Virus record (IMG/VR): IMGVR_UViG_3300042502_001233
Coordinates: 207,125 to 271,124 of that record
DNA: 64,000 nucleotides
Source of the DNA: a virus
Direction: 5' to 3' (one strand)
Shown: positions 18,888-27,135 of the stretch, piece after piece
Numbering within the stretch: the first letter of the stretch is position 1
How the letters are laid out: each line of letters starts with the position of its first letter
The notes under the pieces: generated by a model
What the model saw: only the letters and a program-made list of their open reading frames with translations
Told to the model about the DNA's origin: nothing
Databases searched by the model: none
Made by a program: the position numbers and the translations under genes

Positions 18888-19284
18888 GTGTTTTAATATT
18901 ATAATTCAATATTAGGTCTTTTTCATATAATTTTTCTTCAACGTCACCTATAGGTTCGCCAAATCTAAAACATAGCCTTGTCTCTGGGTAAGCATCGTAT
19001 GCGTTTATATTTTCCCAAGCCAAAGCTATAACACCGTCAACAGCGTCCCAAACAGCAAACGTATCACTGTTTTGAACAACATCCAAATTCAAATCTGATT
19101 CAAGTCTTCCAACTTTTTTTATGAATTTATCATGTGGTGCTTCTGGTCTCCCAGACGCTGGGAATGTATCCCATTCTTCACCGTCAATGTCTTTTGTGGT
19201 ATCAGAAAAAATAAACTCGTAGATAAAGTTACCTTTGTAATCTTTACCTACTCTGTTTACATATATCAAATACATTTTATTCAT
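18874..19284 (-). CDS. Hypothetical protein in the head operon
   Basis: 136 residues, alpha/beta with many aromatic residues (YLIYVNRVGKDYKGNFIYEF; WENINAYDAYPETRLCFRFG). It looks like a small globular protein without membrane or coiled-coil segments. No family recognised. It overlaps the next gene by 14 nt and abuts the acidic gene upstream. Confidence 0.6.
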   Translation of the reverse strand: MNKMYLIYVNRVGKDYKGNFIYEFIFSDTTKDIDGEEWDTFPASGRPEAPHDKFIKKVGRLESDLNLDVVQNSDTFAVWDAVDGVIALAWENINAYDAYPETRLCFRFGEPIGDVEEKLYEKDLILNYNIKTHEQK

Positions 19285-21080
19285 TATTTTTTAGCTTTTG
19301 GGTCTGGTTGAGTTTCAATTTCTGGCAAGAATGTTTTTTGTCTTCTTGTCGGTTGAACTGGTTGAGTTTCCGCTGGTTTTGTTTTTGGACCAGCTGGTAA
19401 TGTTTGTGGTTCTGCGTTGTTCATATTATCTTGATTTAAACTTTCGTGTAATTTATTTAACAATGTTGTTTTGTCAAATATACTAAATTTATTTGGATTT
19501 ATCAAGTTTTCTTCAACTATTTTAGAAACTGGTTTCTTAGACCACATTTTACATGACCAATATTTAGGTTTTGTTCTGTCTTTAGCTTGAGCACATTTAT
19601 GTCTAGCTCTAAAAGATTTTCTTCTTTTTGGGTCATCTCTTTTAATTTCCATATTAGGGTCACCAAAATTAACTTTGACTATATTACCTTTTTTGTTTCT
19701 AACATAAACTTTAAATTTTTTAACGTCACCTTTCATTGGTTTACCTAATGGTTTCCCATCATATTTTCCTTCAGCCACCATACGTTCAACATTACCATAT
19801 TCATCTTCATAACCACCTTCAGTATCACCATCATAAGCGTTTAATGTGTTAGCTAGGAAATGGTAAACTTCTTCCATATCATCATTAGCTGTTGCGATGT
19901 GGTCCAAGGCCCAACCGTGTCCGTTTGAAAGTATCCTATCTACCATAGAGTTATCCATTTCTAACAATTCACCAGATGCATGTGCAATGGTTTTAAGGCT
20001 AGACCAAAACATATAATTGTTTGTTTCACCCATATCACCTTCCATCATGTTACCAGTTTCCATATTTCCTTCCAAGAAATGATAAACTTCTTCAATATCA
20101 TCTTTTGATGTGATAACGTGTTCTAGAGCCCATTGATGACCATCAGCAATTAAATTATCAACACCTAACTTATCCATATTCAACATTTCTATAGCGTCAT
20201 CATGAATACCTTTAAGGTTTAACCAAAACATATAGTTGTTTGACTCACCTTCATTTTCTTCAGTTAATTTATCCCATTGTTTTTTATCTGGATAGTCTTC
20301 ATCGCCTGGTTTTGCTGGTGACTCACCTCTTTCTTTTTTAGCACGAATGTTGGCCCATAAACCTTCTGATTCTTCATTAACTGGAACACAATTAGGGACT
20401 TCTTTACCGTTTTTTTCTTTCATCCCAACTTGTTTGTATCCTTTCCAACAAGCTTCAGTTAGTCTATTTTCTTCCATAAACTCTGGACTATCTTCAGGTG
20501 CGAAAATGCTCATTCTTTTTGGGTTTTCCAAAAAGAAATCTTCATTCTCATAAATTTGGTAACTGTTTTCTCCAAGGTCTTCTTCATCTGATGAAAAGTC
20601 AAAATCATCATCACCAGCAGCCCCGTCATCGGGTCCACCTTGAGTATCGTCTCCAAAATCGGTGCTATCCTGATTATCCGAACCAGAATCTTGTGCGTCA
20701 TCTTTACCAGCGCTATTAATTTTCTTAATTATATCTTTTCTGTCGTTTTCATCCATTTCAGATGTGTGAGTAGCAGATATCACCGAGTTTATTGCAAACT
20801 TCTCTAAATCAAAATCTGGTTGACCAGATTCATCGGAATAGCTTCTTAATGACTGACCTAATTTACCACTCAATTGTTCAATGAATTTCTTTGGGTCTGT
20901 TTCTTCATCAGCGTCAACACCCGCATCAAATGGTTCTTTGTCAAATGGTGCATCGTCTGCTGGAGCAGCTTCTTCCTCACCACCAAAATCACCAAAACCA
21001 GCGTCATCAGCTGGTTCTGTCATGGGTTCAGCTGGAGCGGGTGCAGGCGCAGCGGGTGCTGCTGGTGCAGGTTTATCCAA
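19284..21080 (-). CDS. Acidic virion protein; probably the 3' part of the 22342 gene
   Basis: 598 residues in this frame, but the only start is TTG. One extra A in the A10 run at 21113-21122 would fuse it to the upstream 411-residue frame as one ~1,020-residue protein. It has a Pro/Ala-rich N-terminus and an acidic first third. CWKGYKQVGMKEKNGKEVPN and a Cys-rich ARHKCAQAKDRTKPKYWSC segment are motifs I associate with phage virion proteins. A ~60-residue unit is duplicated (each copy begins NNYMFW and ends EEVYHFL). Either a frameshifted single gene or a separate gene with a weak start. Confidence 0.55.
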   Translation of the reverse strand: MDKPAPAAPAAPAPAPAEPMTEPADDAGFGDFGGEEEAAPADDAPFDKEPFDAGVDADEETDPKKFIEQLSGKLGQSLRSYSDESGQPDFDLEKFAINSVISATHTSEMDENDRKDIIKKINSAGKDDAQDSGSDNQDSTDFGDDTQGGPDDGAAGDDDFDFSSDEEDLGENSYQIYENEDFFLENPKRMSIFAPEDSPEFMEENRLTEACWKGYKQVGMKEKNGKEVPNCVPVNEESEGLWANIRAKKERGESPAKPGDEDYPDKKQWDKLTEENEGESNNYMFWLNLKGIHDDAIEMLNMDKLGVDNLIADGHQWALEHVITSKDDIEEVYHFLEGNMETGNMMEGDMGETNNYMFWSSLKTIAHASGELLEMDNSMVDRILSNGHGWALDHIATANDDMEEVYHFLANTLNAYDGDTEGGYEDEYGNVERMVAEGKYDGKPLGKPMKGDVKKFKVYVRNKKGNIVKVNFGDPNMEIKRDDPKRRKSFRARHKCAQAKDRTKPKYWSCKMWSKKPVSKIVEENLINPNKFSIFDKTTLLNKLHESLNQDNMNNAEPQTLPAGPKTKPAETQPVQPTRRQKTFLPEIETQPDPKAKK

Positions 21081-21106
21081 CTTTAATGTATATTTTTTAG
21101 CTTCGT

Positions 21107-22342
21107 TTAAAGTTTTTTTTTTAAATCAGCTATAGCTTCTTTTATTTCTTCAAGAGTTAATGCTTCATCCATAGCGTCATTTTTAGTCGCACCAGCGATT
21201 TTATCAGCGTATGTGATTTTATCTTTAGGTTCAGCCAAAGCAGCAAATTCTTTATCTTCATCTGACATTTCTTCATTAATATCTGGATATTGTTTGTTGA
21301 AATAATCTCTAGCTTTATCCATACCAGTAGACAATTTTTGAGAAATAACATTTTTAAAATCTCTACCAGCATCACCTAATAATTGAAGTAATTCAGCAGC
21401 AGACATATTGTCTAATCTATTCATCAATTCATCATTCGACATGTTATCATCATTTACCATGTTACCTTCTCCGTACATGTCTTCTTCCATGTAACTTTCG
21501 TCATACATGTCTTCTTCCATATAACTTTCGTCATTTCTTAATTTAGAAAAATCATCCCCATCAAGTTTGCCGTTACGATTCATATCAAGTTTATATTGGT
21601 TTCCACGCAATTCTTCATCAACTGGTATCTCCAATTCGCTTGGTGGGTTTGGTATTTGGTCTTCAGCATCGGTTCTATAAAAATCATTACCGTTATCTTC
21701 TATCATTTTGTCAATGTATTGTTCTTCTTCAGACATTTCCATATCATCACCAAACATACCTTCATCAACAAATCCGTTACCTGACATTTCAGCAAATCCA
21801 GCCCAACCTTCATCAATTTTTTTAACTTTTTCAAATTCTTTTGCTGTTTTACCTTTAGCAACATTGTCACCAAATCCGTCTTCCTCAGAACCTTCTTTAG
21901 CTTCTTGTTTTAACTCAGAACCTTTTTTGTCTACAATGTGTTTAGATGCAAAGTTTTCTTCGTTCAACAAATCATCGTCTTCAAATACGTTGATGTTACT
22001 ATCTGTACCATAAGCTTCTGCCAAAGATTTAAACGTTAAGTTTAAATGTTTAGTTGCTTTAGCGTATGATGGATAAGCTTCTTTCTTTTTGTTTTGCAAA
22101 CCACCAATGTATTTAAAATCTTCAGTTACAAGTTTTGAAGTTTTATCTGATACTTTGATGTAATATTCGTGATTTTCTCTAACAATAGCATAAGCTTTAC
22201 CGTCAGGACCCATTTTAGTCAATTCAATAACTGAACGAGAAACATTTTCGTTGATAGGTGTAATACCCATAAGTTGCTTCATACGTTCATTGATTTCGTT
22301 TCCTTTTAAACCAACTGGGTTAATTTTAAAATCTTTTTTCAT
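21107..22342 (-). CDS. Acidic head-operon protein, first gene of the operon
   Basis: 411 residues. The N-terminus MKKDFKINPVGLKGNEINER leads into GITPINE|NVSRS, an I-N-E site near residue 34 that a gp21-type protease could use. A Tyr/Lys-rich middle (YIKVSDKTSKLVTEDFKYIG) is followed by a long acidic, Met-rich region with the doubled unit DESYMEEDMY. The frame ends ADLKKKL at an A10 run; see the next-gene entry for the likely fusion. Scaffold or inner-head role inferred from composition and place. Confidence 0.6.
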   Translation of the reverse strand: MKKDFKINPVGLKGNEINERMKQLMGITPINENVSRSVIELTKMGPDGKAYAIVRENHEYYIKVSDKTSKLVTEDFKYIGGLQNKKKEAYPSYAKATKHLNLTFKSLAEAYGTDSNINVFEDDDLLNEENFASKHIVDKKGSELKQEAKEGSEEDGFGDNVAKGKTAKEFEKVKKIDEGWAGFAEMSGNGFVDEGMFGDDMEMSEEEQYIDKMIEDNGNDFYRTDAEDQIPNPPSELEIPVDEELRGNQYKLDMNRNGKLDGDDFSKLRNDESYMEEDMYDESYMEEDMYGEGNMVNDDNMSNDELMNRLDNMSAAELLQLLGDAGRDFKNVISQKLSTGMDKARDYFNKQYPDINEEMSDEDKEFAALAEPKDKITYADKIAGATKNDAMDEALTLEEIKEAIADLKKKL

Positions 22343-22365
22343 ATTTTTAATTTTATTTGTTTTTA

Positions 22366-22608
22366 TTATAATTGAGTCGACCCTTGATAAACATCTTGGT
22401 TAGTACCTAATAACCAACAACCAGACCCACCACTAACAGTTTTAACCCAAACACTTATATTTGATGAACTAGCTACGCTTATATTTACACCGTTTACGGT
22501 TATATTACAACCAGTGCTACCACCATATATTTCAGTATATGTGTGTGCTGTTAAATTAGCTGTTTGTGCTGACACAATAACGTCATGTATGTTTGAAAAA
22601 TTTGCCAT
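22366..22608 (-). CDS. Small beta-structured virion protein
   Basis: 80 residues, rich in Ser, Thr, Asn, Val and Gly with two cysteines (STGCNITVNGVNISVASSSN; GGSGCWLLG). The pattern is that of a small all-beta capsid-decoration or fibre-tip protein. No family recognised. It has its own late-type motif and a terminator upstream. Confidence 0.6.
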   Translation of the reverse strand: MANFSNIHDVIVSAQTANLTAHTYTEIYGGSTGCNITVNGVNISVASSSNISVWVKTVSGGSGCWLLGTNQDVYQGSTQL

Positions 22609-22624
22609 ATTCTTATGTTTCTTA

Positions 22625-22632
22625 ATAAATAT
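22625..22632 (-). promoter_or_regulatory. Late-type motif before the 22608 start
   Basis: ATATTTATTAAGAAACATAA on the minus strand, 16 nt before the ATG. Confidence 0.5.
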
Positions 22633-22642
22633 TCATAAAAAC

Positions 22643-22670
22643 AAAAAAAGCTCTGTAATAGAGCTTTTTA
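22643..22670. terminator. Terminator after the td operon
   Basis: aaaaaagctctgtaatagagctttttt-type hairpin directly after the stop of the 40-residue membrane gene at 22672. Confidence 0.85.
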
Positions 22671-22671
22671 T

Positions 22672-22794
22672 TTAATTTTTAAAACTAAATACCATTAACA
22701 AGACAAAACCTATTGCGATTATGACTTGACCCAACAATACCCAACCACTATATTTTAAATCTTTTAGTAATTTTCCATATTCATCATGCTTCAT
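22672..22794 (-). CDS. Small single-span membrane protein
   Basis: 40 residues. A charged N-terminus (MKHDEYGKLLKDLKY) is followed by one hydrophobic segment (WVLLGQVIIAIGFVLLMVF) and a Lys/Asn tail. The ATG overlaps the end of the upstream 67-residue gene, so translation is coupled. Role unknown. Confidence 0.6.
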   Translation of the reverse strand: MKHDEYGKLLKDLKYSGWVLLGQVIIAIGFVLLMVFSFKN

Positions 22795-22987
22795 CTTTTT
22801 TTATACCTAAGGTTGCGTTTTTATATATTTTTAGTTGGTCTGAAAGATAATGTCTAACATCACCACCATCACAAAGGACGACACACCAAATGTCATTTTC
22901 AAATTGACCACCGTTGGTCACATATATTGCGTAACCTTCTTTGTTACCTTCTACAATTACTGGTATTGGATTTTGGAACTCTAACAT
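22784..22987 (-). CDS. Small hypothetical protein next to thymidylate synthase
   Basis: 67 residues, beta-rich (IPVIVEGNKEGYAIYVTNGG), containing a WCVVLCDGGDVRHYL segment. No family recognised. It begins 3 nt after the thymidylate synthase stop and so belongs to the same operon. Confidence 0.6.
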   Translation of the reverse strand: MLEFQNPIPVIVEGNKEGYAIYVTNGGQFENDIWCVVLCDGGDVRHYLSDQLKIYKNATLGIKKDEA

Positions 22988-22990
22988 AAT

Positions 22991-23438
22991 TTAGTTGCTT
23001 AAAGGTGCTTTAATTGTTGAGTGTGATTGGTAATTTTCTAGTTCAAATTGAGCTATACTCAGGTAATCTATGTCAATTCCTGTTATAGGGCAAGGGTTGA
23101 ATTTAAGTGTTGGTAACGGAAAAGGTTCTCTCGTTCTTTCAGGAACACTTCCTTGGTGTCTACCAGATAAAAATATATGTTTATGTGAATCAGATGTTAA
23201 CTTATTATATGTATCCATCGCATATTCATTTTCTTTATTACCCCATAATTCAAATCTTTCATTTAATATTAATTCTCTACCAATCTGTTCTTTTGCTTGT
23301 TCAATATGGTTTGAATATAAATGAACATCACCCAAATTCCCAATCAATTGGTCAGGAACCATATTAACTGATTTTGCTATTATTTCTAATAACAATCCAT
23401 AAGAAGCAATGTTAAATGGTAACCCTAAAAACGTATCT
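22991..23438 (-). CDS. td: Thymidylate synthase, 3' exon
   Basis: The exon resumes at the predicted splice site with the conserved DTFLGLPFNIASYG motif (nucleotide- and folate-binding region). It runs through GDVHLYSNHIEQAK to a C-terminal YQSHSTIKAPLSN. Compared with T4 Td it has an insertion of about 45 residues (starting FELWGNKENEYAMD). The start codon usually called inside this exon (MLLEII) is not genuine, because translation comes from the spliced message. Confidence 0.9.
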
Positions 23439-23593
23439 CATTATATTCATATAAGGTCGTTAATCTTACACAGTTCTCTTATGAACTTCTTTATGTTTCC
23501 ATAAAGATTAGACTATATCACAACCCAAATATTTGGGTTTTCATCTTTTCCACTCACTTGAGTGTACTCCCTGTCGGGATAGTCGTTAGGCAT

Positions 23594-24289
23594 TTATTTA
23601 TATTGATAATCTGGGTAATTAATACTTTTAATTCTGTTTAAAATTGTTGCTGGTTTAACATTGAAAACTCTAGCACATTCTGATAAAGATTTAAACTCTT
23701 CATCGTTAACGATTACTATTTTTTCTTGGTTACCATTATATTTCCCAGTTCTTTTCTCACTTAAAATTTTTTTGGTTTCTTGTGAATGTTGTTTATTAAA
23801 AAATGGGTTATTTTCACCACTTCTATCTAAACATTTTATACATTTTTTTGTCACACTATCTATTCTAGAACCACATTCACAAAAAGTTTTACCACCTTTC
23901 CAATTAGGATTATCACTTTTAAATCTTGGTTCTTGTTTAGGTGCCTTTCTAAGGTTTTCAATCGCTTTTTTGATTATATTAACTTTATTTGGGTGGTTAG
24001 ATATTAAATCACCACCACTAGCACTTTTCGAAACATTGTATAGTTCATTAAAAGATATTGAATCTAATAATTCTTGTTCTTTATCTTTATAATTTTCACA
24101 TTCTAAAATAATTTCTAATTTAAAATTATCTTCACCGTATTTATTAAACGCTCTTTGTAAATGAATACAATGGTGTTTATTTTTTCTAAGTTCGTTAAAA
24201 TGTTTTAAAGTTCTTTTTTTTATTTCTTTAGTACTACCTAAATAGTATTTGTTCGTTTCTAAATTAATAATTTTATAAATGTATCCCAT
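23594..24289 (-). CDS. Intron-encoded GIY-YIG homing endonuclease
   Basis: 231 residues. The N-terminal catalytic domain begins MGYIYKI and continues KYYLGSTKEIKKR (GIY...YIG-type core with Arg). A linker with NUMOD3-like repeats (DNPNWKGGK; ENNPFFNKQHS) and a CxC..CxxC zinc finger (CECGSRIDSVTKKCIKC) follows. A NUMOD1/helix-turn-helix end (SLSECARVFNVKPATILNRI) closes the protein. This is the domain order of I-TevI, the enzyme of the T4 td intron. The target should be the intronless td site. Confidence 0.93.
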   Translation of the reverse strand: MGYIYKIINLETNKYYLGSTKEIKKRTLKHFNELRKNKHHCIHLQRAFNKYGEDNFKLEIILECENYKDKEQELLDSISFNELYNVSKSASGGDLISNHPNKVNIIKKAIENLRKAPKQEPRFKSDNPNWKGGKTFCECGSRIDSVTKKCIKCLDRSGENNPFFNKQHSQETKKILSEKRTGKYNGNQEKIVIVNDEEFKSLSECARVFNVKPATILNRIKSINYPDYQYK

Positions 24290-24301
24290 AATGTTTTTAT
24301 T

Positions 24302-24309
24302 ATAAATAT
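24302..24309 (-). promoter_or_regulatory. Late-type motif inside the intron, before the endonuclease
   Basis: ATATTTATAATAAAAAC on the minus strand, 12 nt before the GIY-YIG ATG. In T4 a late promoter occupies the equivalent place before I-TevI, which supports reading this motif as this phage's late promoter. Confidence 0.6.
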
Positions 24310-24453
24310 GTAGATAAATTAAAAAGTAACCCTAAAACGGTATCATCATAAATTTTAGCACGGGATTGTCTACAACATAACTTGTTTAGGTGTTCCCCGT
24401 TTAGATGAATTTTTCGAAACATATTACTATGTTAAGCCGCAGATTTTTCGTTT

Positions 24454-24875
24454 ACGGAACGTTGACTCCACATTAAAGAGATTGTTCTGGTTGGAATCCC
24501 AGTTAAATCATTACCTTCCATATTTACTGAATCGTAACCATATTTTTTCCAATATAAATCTTCTCTTTCTTTTTGACTCAACTCTCTTGTATAAACTTGA
24601 AAATCTGTGTGACAAGGTGGTAGCACCATATCTTTAAGTTTATGTGGTTGCCAAGCAGAAACTCTAAGTCTTCTAGAATCTGGGTTATTTTTTAACCCAT
24701 CTATTAATTCAGTTATTTGGTCAACACCTTCAAAGTTACGCCAACCAGAACCATAAATAGGTCCTAAATCACCAAAACGTTTAGAAAAGTCCTCATCGTT
24801 TTTAATTCGTTCAATAAATTCTTCCTGACTCAACGGTCTACCAGATTCATGTAAATCTTCTTTTTTTACTTTCAT
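24454..24875 (-). CDS. td: Thymidylate synthase, middle part (end of 5' exon)
   Basis: 140 codons plus 2 nt up to the splice site. It contains [22 protein letters not shown] and the catalytic Cys in [11 protein letters not shown], ending MWSQRSV. The frame would otherwise run into the intron and stop at 24432. It starts with an ATG that overlaps the TGA of the preceding fragment (ATGA). Adding one A to the A6 run at 24878-24883 joins the two frames into a continuous protein of about 400 residues. Confidence 0.9.
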
Positions 24876-25207
24876 TCTTTTTTATTTTTATTTATGTTAT
24901 TTAATTTCTCACATTCTTTTAGATACGCTTTATAAGCATCTCCATTCCAAATGTTACAGTCATTCTTTAAAAGATATTCTATTGAAGTATCACCTCGTAA
25001 GAACCAAAGAAGTTCTGTTACGATTGTTTTAAATGGCATCTTTTTGGTTGTAAGTAAAGGAAACCCATCTTTCATATCGTGACGTATTTGTCTTCCGAAT
25101 ACTGAGATTGTTCCTGTACCAGTACGGTCAGATTTAGGGGTGCCGTTATCAAGAATGTCTTGAAGAAGTTCCGTGTAATCTTTGTCTAACTTGTTTATAA
25201 ATCCCAT
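24872..25207 (-). CDS. td: Thymidylate synthase, N-terminal part
   Basis: 111 residues: [19 protein letters not shown] (phosphate-binding loop with the conserved Arg), [15 protein letters not shown] and [15 protein letters not shown]. The fragment ends in a Lys/Asn-rich stretch at the A6 run. The catalytic Cys is in the next fragment, so neither part is active alone. The break is a one-base shift: a sequencing error, a frameshift site or a split enzyme. The product makes dTMP from dUMP for phage DNA synthesis. Confidence 0.9.
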   Translation of the reverse strand: MGFINKLDKDYTELLQDILDNGTPKSDRTGTGTISVFGRQIRHDMKDGFPLLTTKKMPFKTIVTELLWFLRGDTSIEYLLKNDCNIWNGDAYKAYLKECEKLNNINKNKKE

Positions 25208-25231
25208 AGGCTTTTTCTTTTACGTTTTATT

Positions 25232-25384
25232 TTATCTAGTAGTAACTGTAGTATCAGCGCTATCATTTGTATCTTCTTCTTCATCTTTTATTTCTGTAAT
25301 GTGTTGATACCACAATGGGTTTGGTAATCCACTATAATGGTCCCATAACCCATCATCAATAAGATTTACTTTATTTTTCGTCAT
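25232..25384 (-). CDS. Short hypothetical protein
   Basis: 50 residues (MTKNKVNLIDDGLWDHYSGL..., ending in an acidic and then Thr-rich tail). The ATG overlaps the 3' end of the next upstream gene, which argues that it is translated. No function recognised. Confidence 0.55.
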   Translation of the reverse strand: MTKNKVNLIDDGLWDHYSGLPNPLWYQHITEIKDEEEDTNDSADTTVTTR

Positions 25385-25589
25385 TGAAATATTTGTTAAT
25401 AATTTCCAATCTATCTTCAGCGTCAGCTAAAAGGCGTAGTGATTCTGTAGCATCTGCTAAAAAATCGTTAGCAGTGTGGTCACCAATACCTACACCTTGG
25501 TTTTCTAATAAGTCTAAAGACATTAATGCTTTTTCTTTATCAGCTAGCGCTTGCGCTTTTAATGCTGATATTACTCTTGTTTTTCCCAT
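25371..25589 (-). CDS. Small helical hypothetical protein
   Basis: 72 residues, almost wholly alpha-helical (ISALKAQALADKEKALMSLD; DATESLRLLADAEDRLEIIN), probably a helical hairpin that dimerises. No family recognised. It sits 9 nt after the 25599 gene. Confidence 0.6.
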   Translation of the reverse strand: MGKTRVISALKAQALADKEKALMSLDLLENQGVGIGDHTANDFLADATESLRLLADAEDRLEIINKYFNDEK

Positions 25590-25598
25590 GTTTTTAAT

Positions 25599-25877
25599 TT
25601 ATTCGTCTTTTTGTAATTTTAAATATTCGTCTATTTGTTCTAAACTTGGTTTAGCGTTTTCGTGTTCTTTGGTAAAGTTGTAGGTTTTACCGTAGCTAGT
25701 TGTAATTTCTTTTGTACCTTCAAAAAACTCAATAAGTTCTTTTTTGGTACATGACTCAACAACATGTCCTTGGTCATCAATAATTAGGAAAATGTTACCT
25801 GTTGGAATATGATACGCTTTAAGCACATCACCTTCAAAATTTAACAACCCTAATCGTTTGTAGTCTTTGTTTTTCAT
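25599..25877 (-). CDS. Hypothetical protein
   Basis: 92 residues, beta-rich N-terminus (LNFEGDVLKAYHIPTGNIFL) and a charged helical C-terminus. The start shares a base with the upstream stop, indicating coupling. Function unknown. Confidence 0.6.
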   Translation of the reverse strand: MKNKDYKRLGLLNFEGDVLKAYHIPTGNIFLIIDDQGHVVESCTKKELIEFFEGTKEITTSYGKTYNFTKEHENAKPSLEQIDEYLKLQKDE

Positions 25878-26299
25878 TATCTTCTAATTAAAATGTATTT
25901 GTAATTTTTTTGTGGTATTTCAACTTCTGGTTCAGAAACTTTTCTAACAGACTCATAAACCTTTTGGTTAAAATGATAGTTGGTCAGTTTTACTTGAGCC
26001 ATGCGTACATATTCACCATCTGGACCCCTATGCACTAGATAACCATCAATTGTTGGGTAAAAATAAACCATACCACCTTTACATCTAGTGTTTTCAACCA
26101 AATCTCTATAGTTACCTCTAAATGTTTTGGTGTTAATAGGTTTAGTATTCATTACAACTTTACTGTGTTCATGAAAATCTATTGGACTATAAATTTTATG
26201 TTCATCCATTTCAATATGCATAAACATTGGCATATCAACAACACCAATAAAAGGACATCCTTCGACGTCCTTTACTGTTGTTTTATTTGTAATTAACAT
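25877..26299 (-). CDS. Hypothetical protein
   Basis: 140 residues. It contains a metal-ligand-rich stretch (MFMHIEMDEHKIYSPIDFHEH), then CKGGMVYFYPTIDGYLVHRG; one short beta-rich domain is likely. No family assignment. It is separated by 2 nt from the KTSC gene upstream. Confidence 0.6.
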   Translation of the reverse strand: MLITNKTTVKDVEGCPFIGVVDMPMFMHIEMDEHKIYSPIDFHEHSKVVMNTKPINTKTFRGNYRDLVENTRCKGGMVYFYPTIDGYLVHRGPDGEYVRMAQVKLTNYHFNQKVYESVRKVSEPEVEIPQKNYKYILIRR

Positions 26300-26301
26300 A
26301 A

Positions 26302-26769
26302 TTAGTCAGTTACCACACTGGCACCAGCAGAAGCTGTTATGTTCTCGTAATCACCCATGGTTGATTTTAGCTTGGTGTACAATGCTGGGTCTATACTATC
26401 AGTTGTTTCATAGTAAGCAATTACAGCTTGCATCTTTGCAATCATTTCTTTGGTGTAATGATTTACTTTGATTTGTTTGTCAGCGTCTTTTAACTCGTTA
26501 ACTTCTTTGATGATAGCTGCTGTGTCAACCTTGTCTAATTTTTGAAAATCATATTTTTTGATATGAGAATTGAAAATAACACCTTGACTGTCTGCTATTT
26601 CAAATCTGGTGTAATCTGTCTCAGAAACATTAGGGTACTTGTACTGCCCACCGTTGTTAAAAATAATAACCAAATCTTTGGTTTGAGTGTTGTAGGTTGA
26701 AGCGCAAATATTAGAAGATGCGTAGATTGCTTTAACCAAATTGTCTTTTGTTTGTTTTTTTAAAATCAT
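26302..26769 (-). CDS. KTSC-domain protein
   Basis: 155 residues. Residues 18-75 match the KTSC pattern: YNTQTKDLVIIFNNGGQYKY, a TDYTRFEIADSQG segment, and FNSHIKKYDF. KTSC domains are common in phage and bacterial proteins of unknown molecular role. The rest is a helical Lys-rich extension and a Thr/Ala/Ser tail. Confidence 0.8.
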   Translation of the reverse strand: MILKKQTKDNLVKAIYASSNICASTYNTQTKDLVIIFNNGGQYKYPNVSETDYTRFEIADSQGVIFNSHIKKYDFQKLDKVDTAAIIKEVNELKDADKQIKVNHYTKEMIAKMQAVIAYYETTDSIDPALYTKLKSTMGDYENITASAGASVVTD

Positions 26770-26790
26770 TCTTTTTGTATTAATAAAATG

Positions 26791-27027
26791 TTATTGTGCG
26801 TGTGTTTTATAGGAAACAATATCTTTCATTGGATATATTTTCCCAGTGCTAGTTAGCGAATTGTTGATGTCATCTCGTTCATCAACTATTACGATGATAT
26901 AATCACCAGTAATCATAAGACCACAATCCAAATATTCTAATCTTGTGACTGAAGGTAAACCCTTGGTAATTACCGAATCTTTAAGCAGAAGTTCAACTTT
27001 GCTAAATTTAGGTGCTGTATTTGTCAT
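26791..27027 (-). CDS. Small hypothetical protein, first gene of the td-side operon
   Basis: 78 residues from the ATG at 27027 (MTNTAPKFSKVELLLKD). The longer frame begins at a TTG that falls inside the -7 box and is rejected. Beta-rich (YLDCGLMITGDYIIVIVDER). No family recognised. Divergent from clpC. Confidence 0.65.
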   Translation of the reverse strand: MTNTAPKFSKVELLLKDSVITKGLPSVTRLEYLDCGLMITGDYIIVIVDERDDINNSLTSTGKIYPMKDIVSYKTHAQ

Positions 27028-27045
27028 GTCATTATATAGTTTGTA

Positions 27046-27053
27046 CAAATATA
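27046..27053 (-). promoter_or_regulatory. Host-type promoter for the td-side operon
   Basis: TATATTTG on the minus strand, 19 nt before the 27027 ATG, with a TTG about 20 nt further upstream. Confidence 0.6.
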
Positions 27054-27078
27054 CGAATATTTATCTAATAAATCAATA

Positions 27079-27109
27079 TTGCATTATTAAAAATAAATTA
27101 GTATCTTTG
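27079..27109 (+). promoter_or_regulatory. Host-type promoter for the clpC N-terminal half
   Basis: TTG at 27079 and TATCTTTG at 27102-27109 with 20 nt between, the spacing of Bacteroidota primary-sigma promoters; the ATG follows 26 nt later. It implies early or constitutive transcription. Confidence 0.65.
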
Positions 27110-27135
27110 CTAAAAATAAAATTAACCCGTTTACT

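Larger units (their letters stand above)
23439..24453 (-). mobile_element. Group I intron in thymidylate synthase, T4 td type
   Basis: 1015 nt. The 5' side contains ATCTAAACGGGGAAC and GTAGACAATCCCGTGCTAAA. The 3' side contains TAACGACTATCCC, GATATAGTCT and TAAGATTAACGACCTTAT, and it ends ATAATG. These strings agree with my recollection of the T4 td intron core. The 5' exon ends in U and can pair CCGU with intron GCGG (U.G at the splice site), and the intron ends in G. Splicing gives QRSV-DTFLG. The insertion point is 13 nt upstream of the T4 td position. A GIY-YIG gene occupies a peripheral loop. Confidence 0.93.

Noticed and set aside
24432-24453. C-terminal residues NEKSAA of the thymidylate synthase middle fragment
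   Set aside because: They are intron sequence read past the 5' splice site.
24872-24883. Programmed -1 frameshift in thymidylate synthase
   Set aside because: The AAAAAAG run is not in the X-XXY-YYZ phase for the zero frame. The similar breaks elsewhere make a homopolymer error more likely, though not certain.
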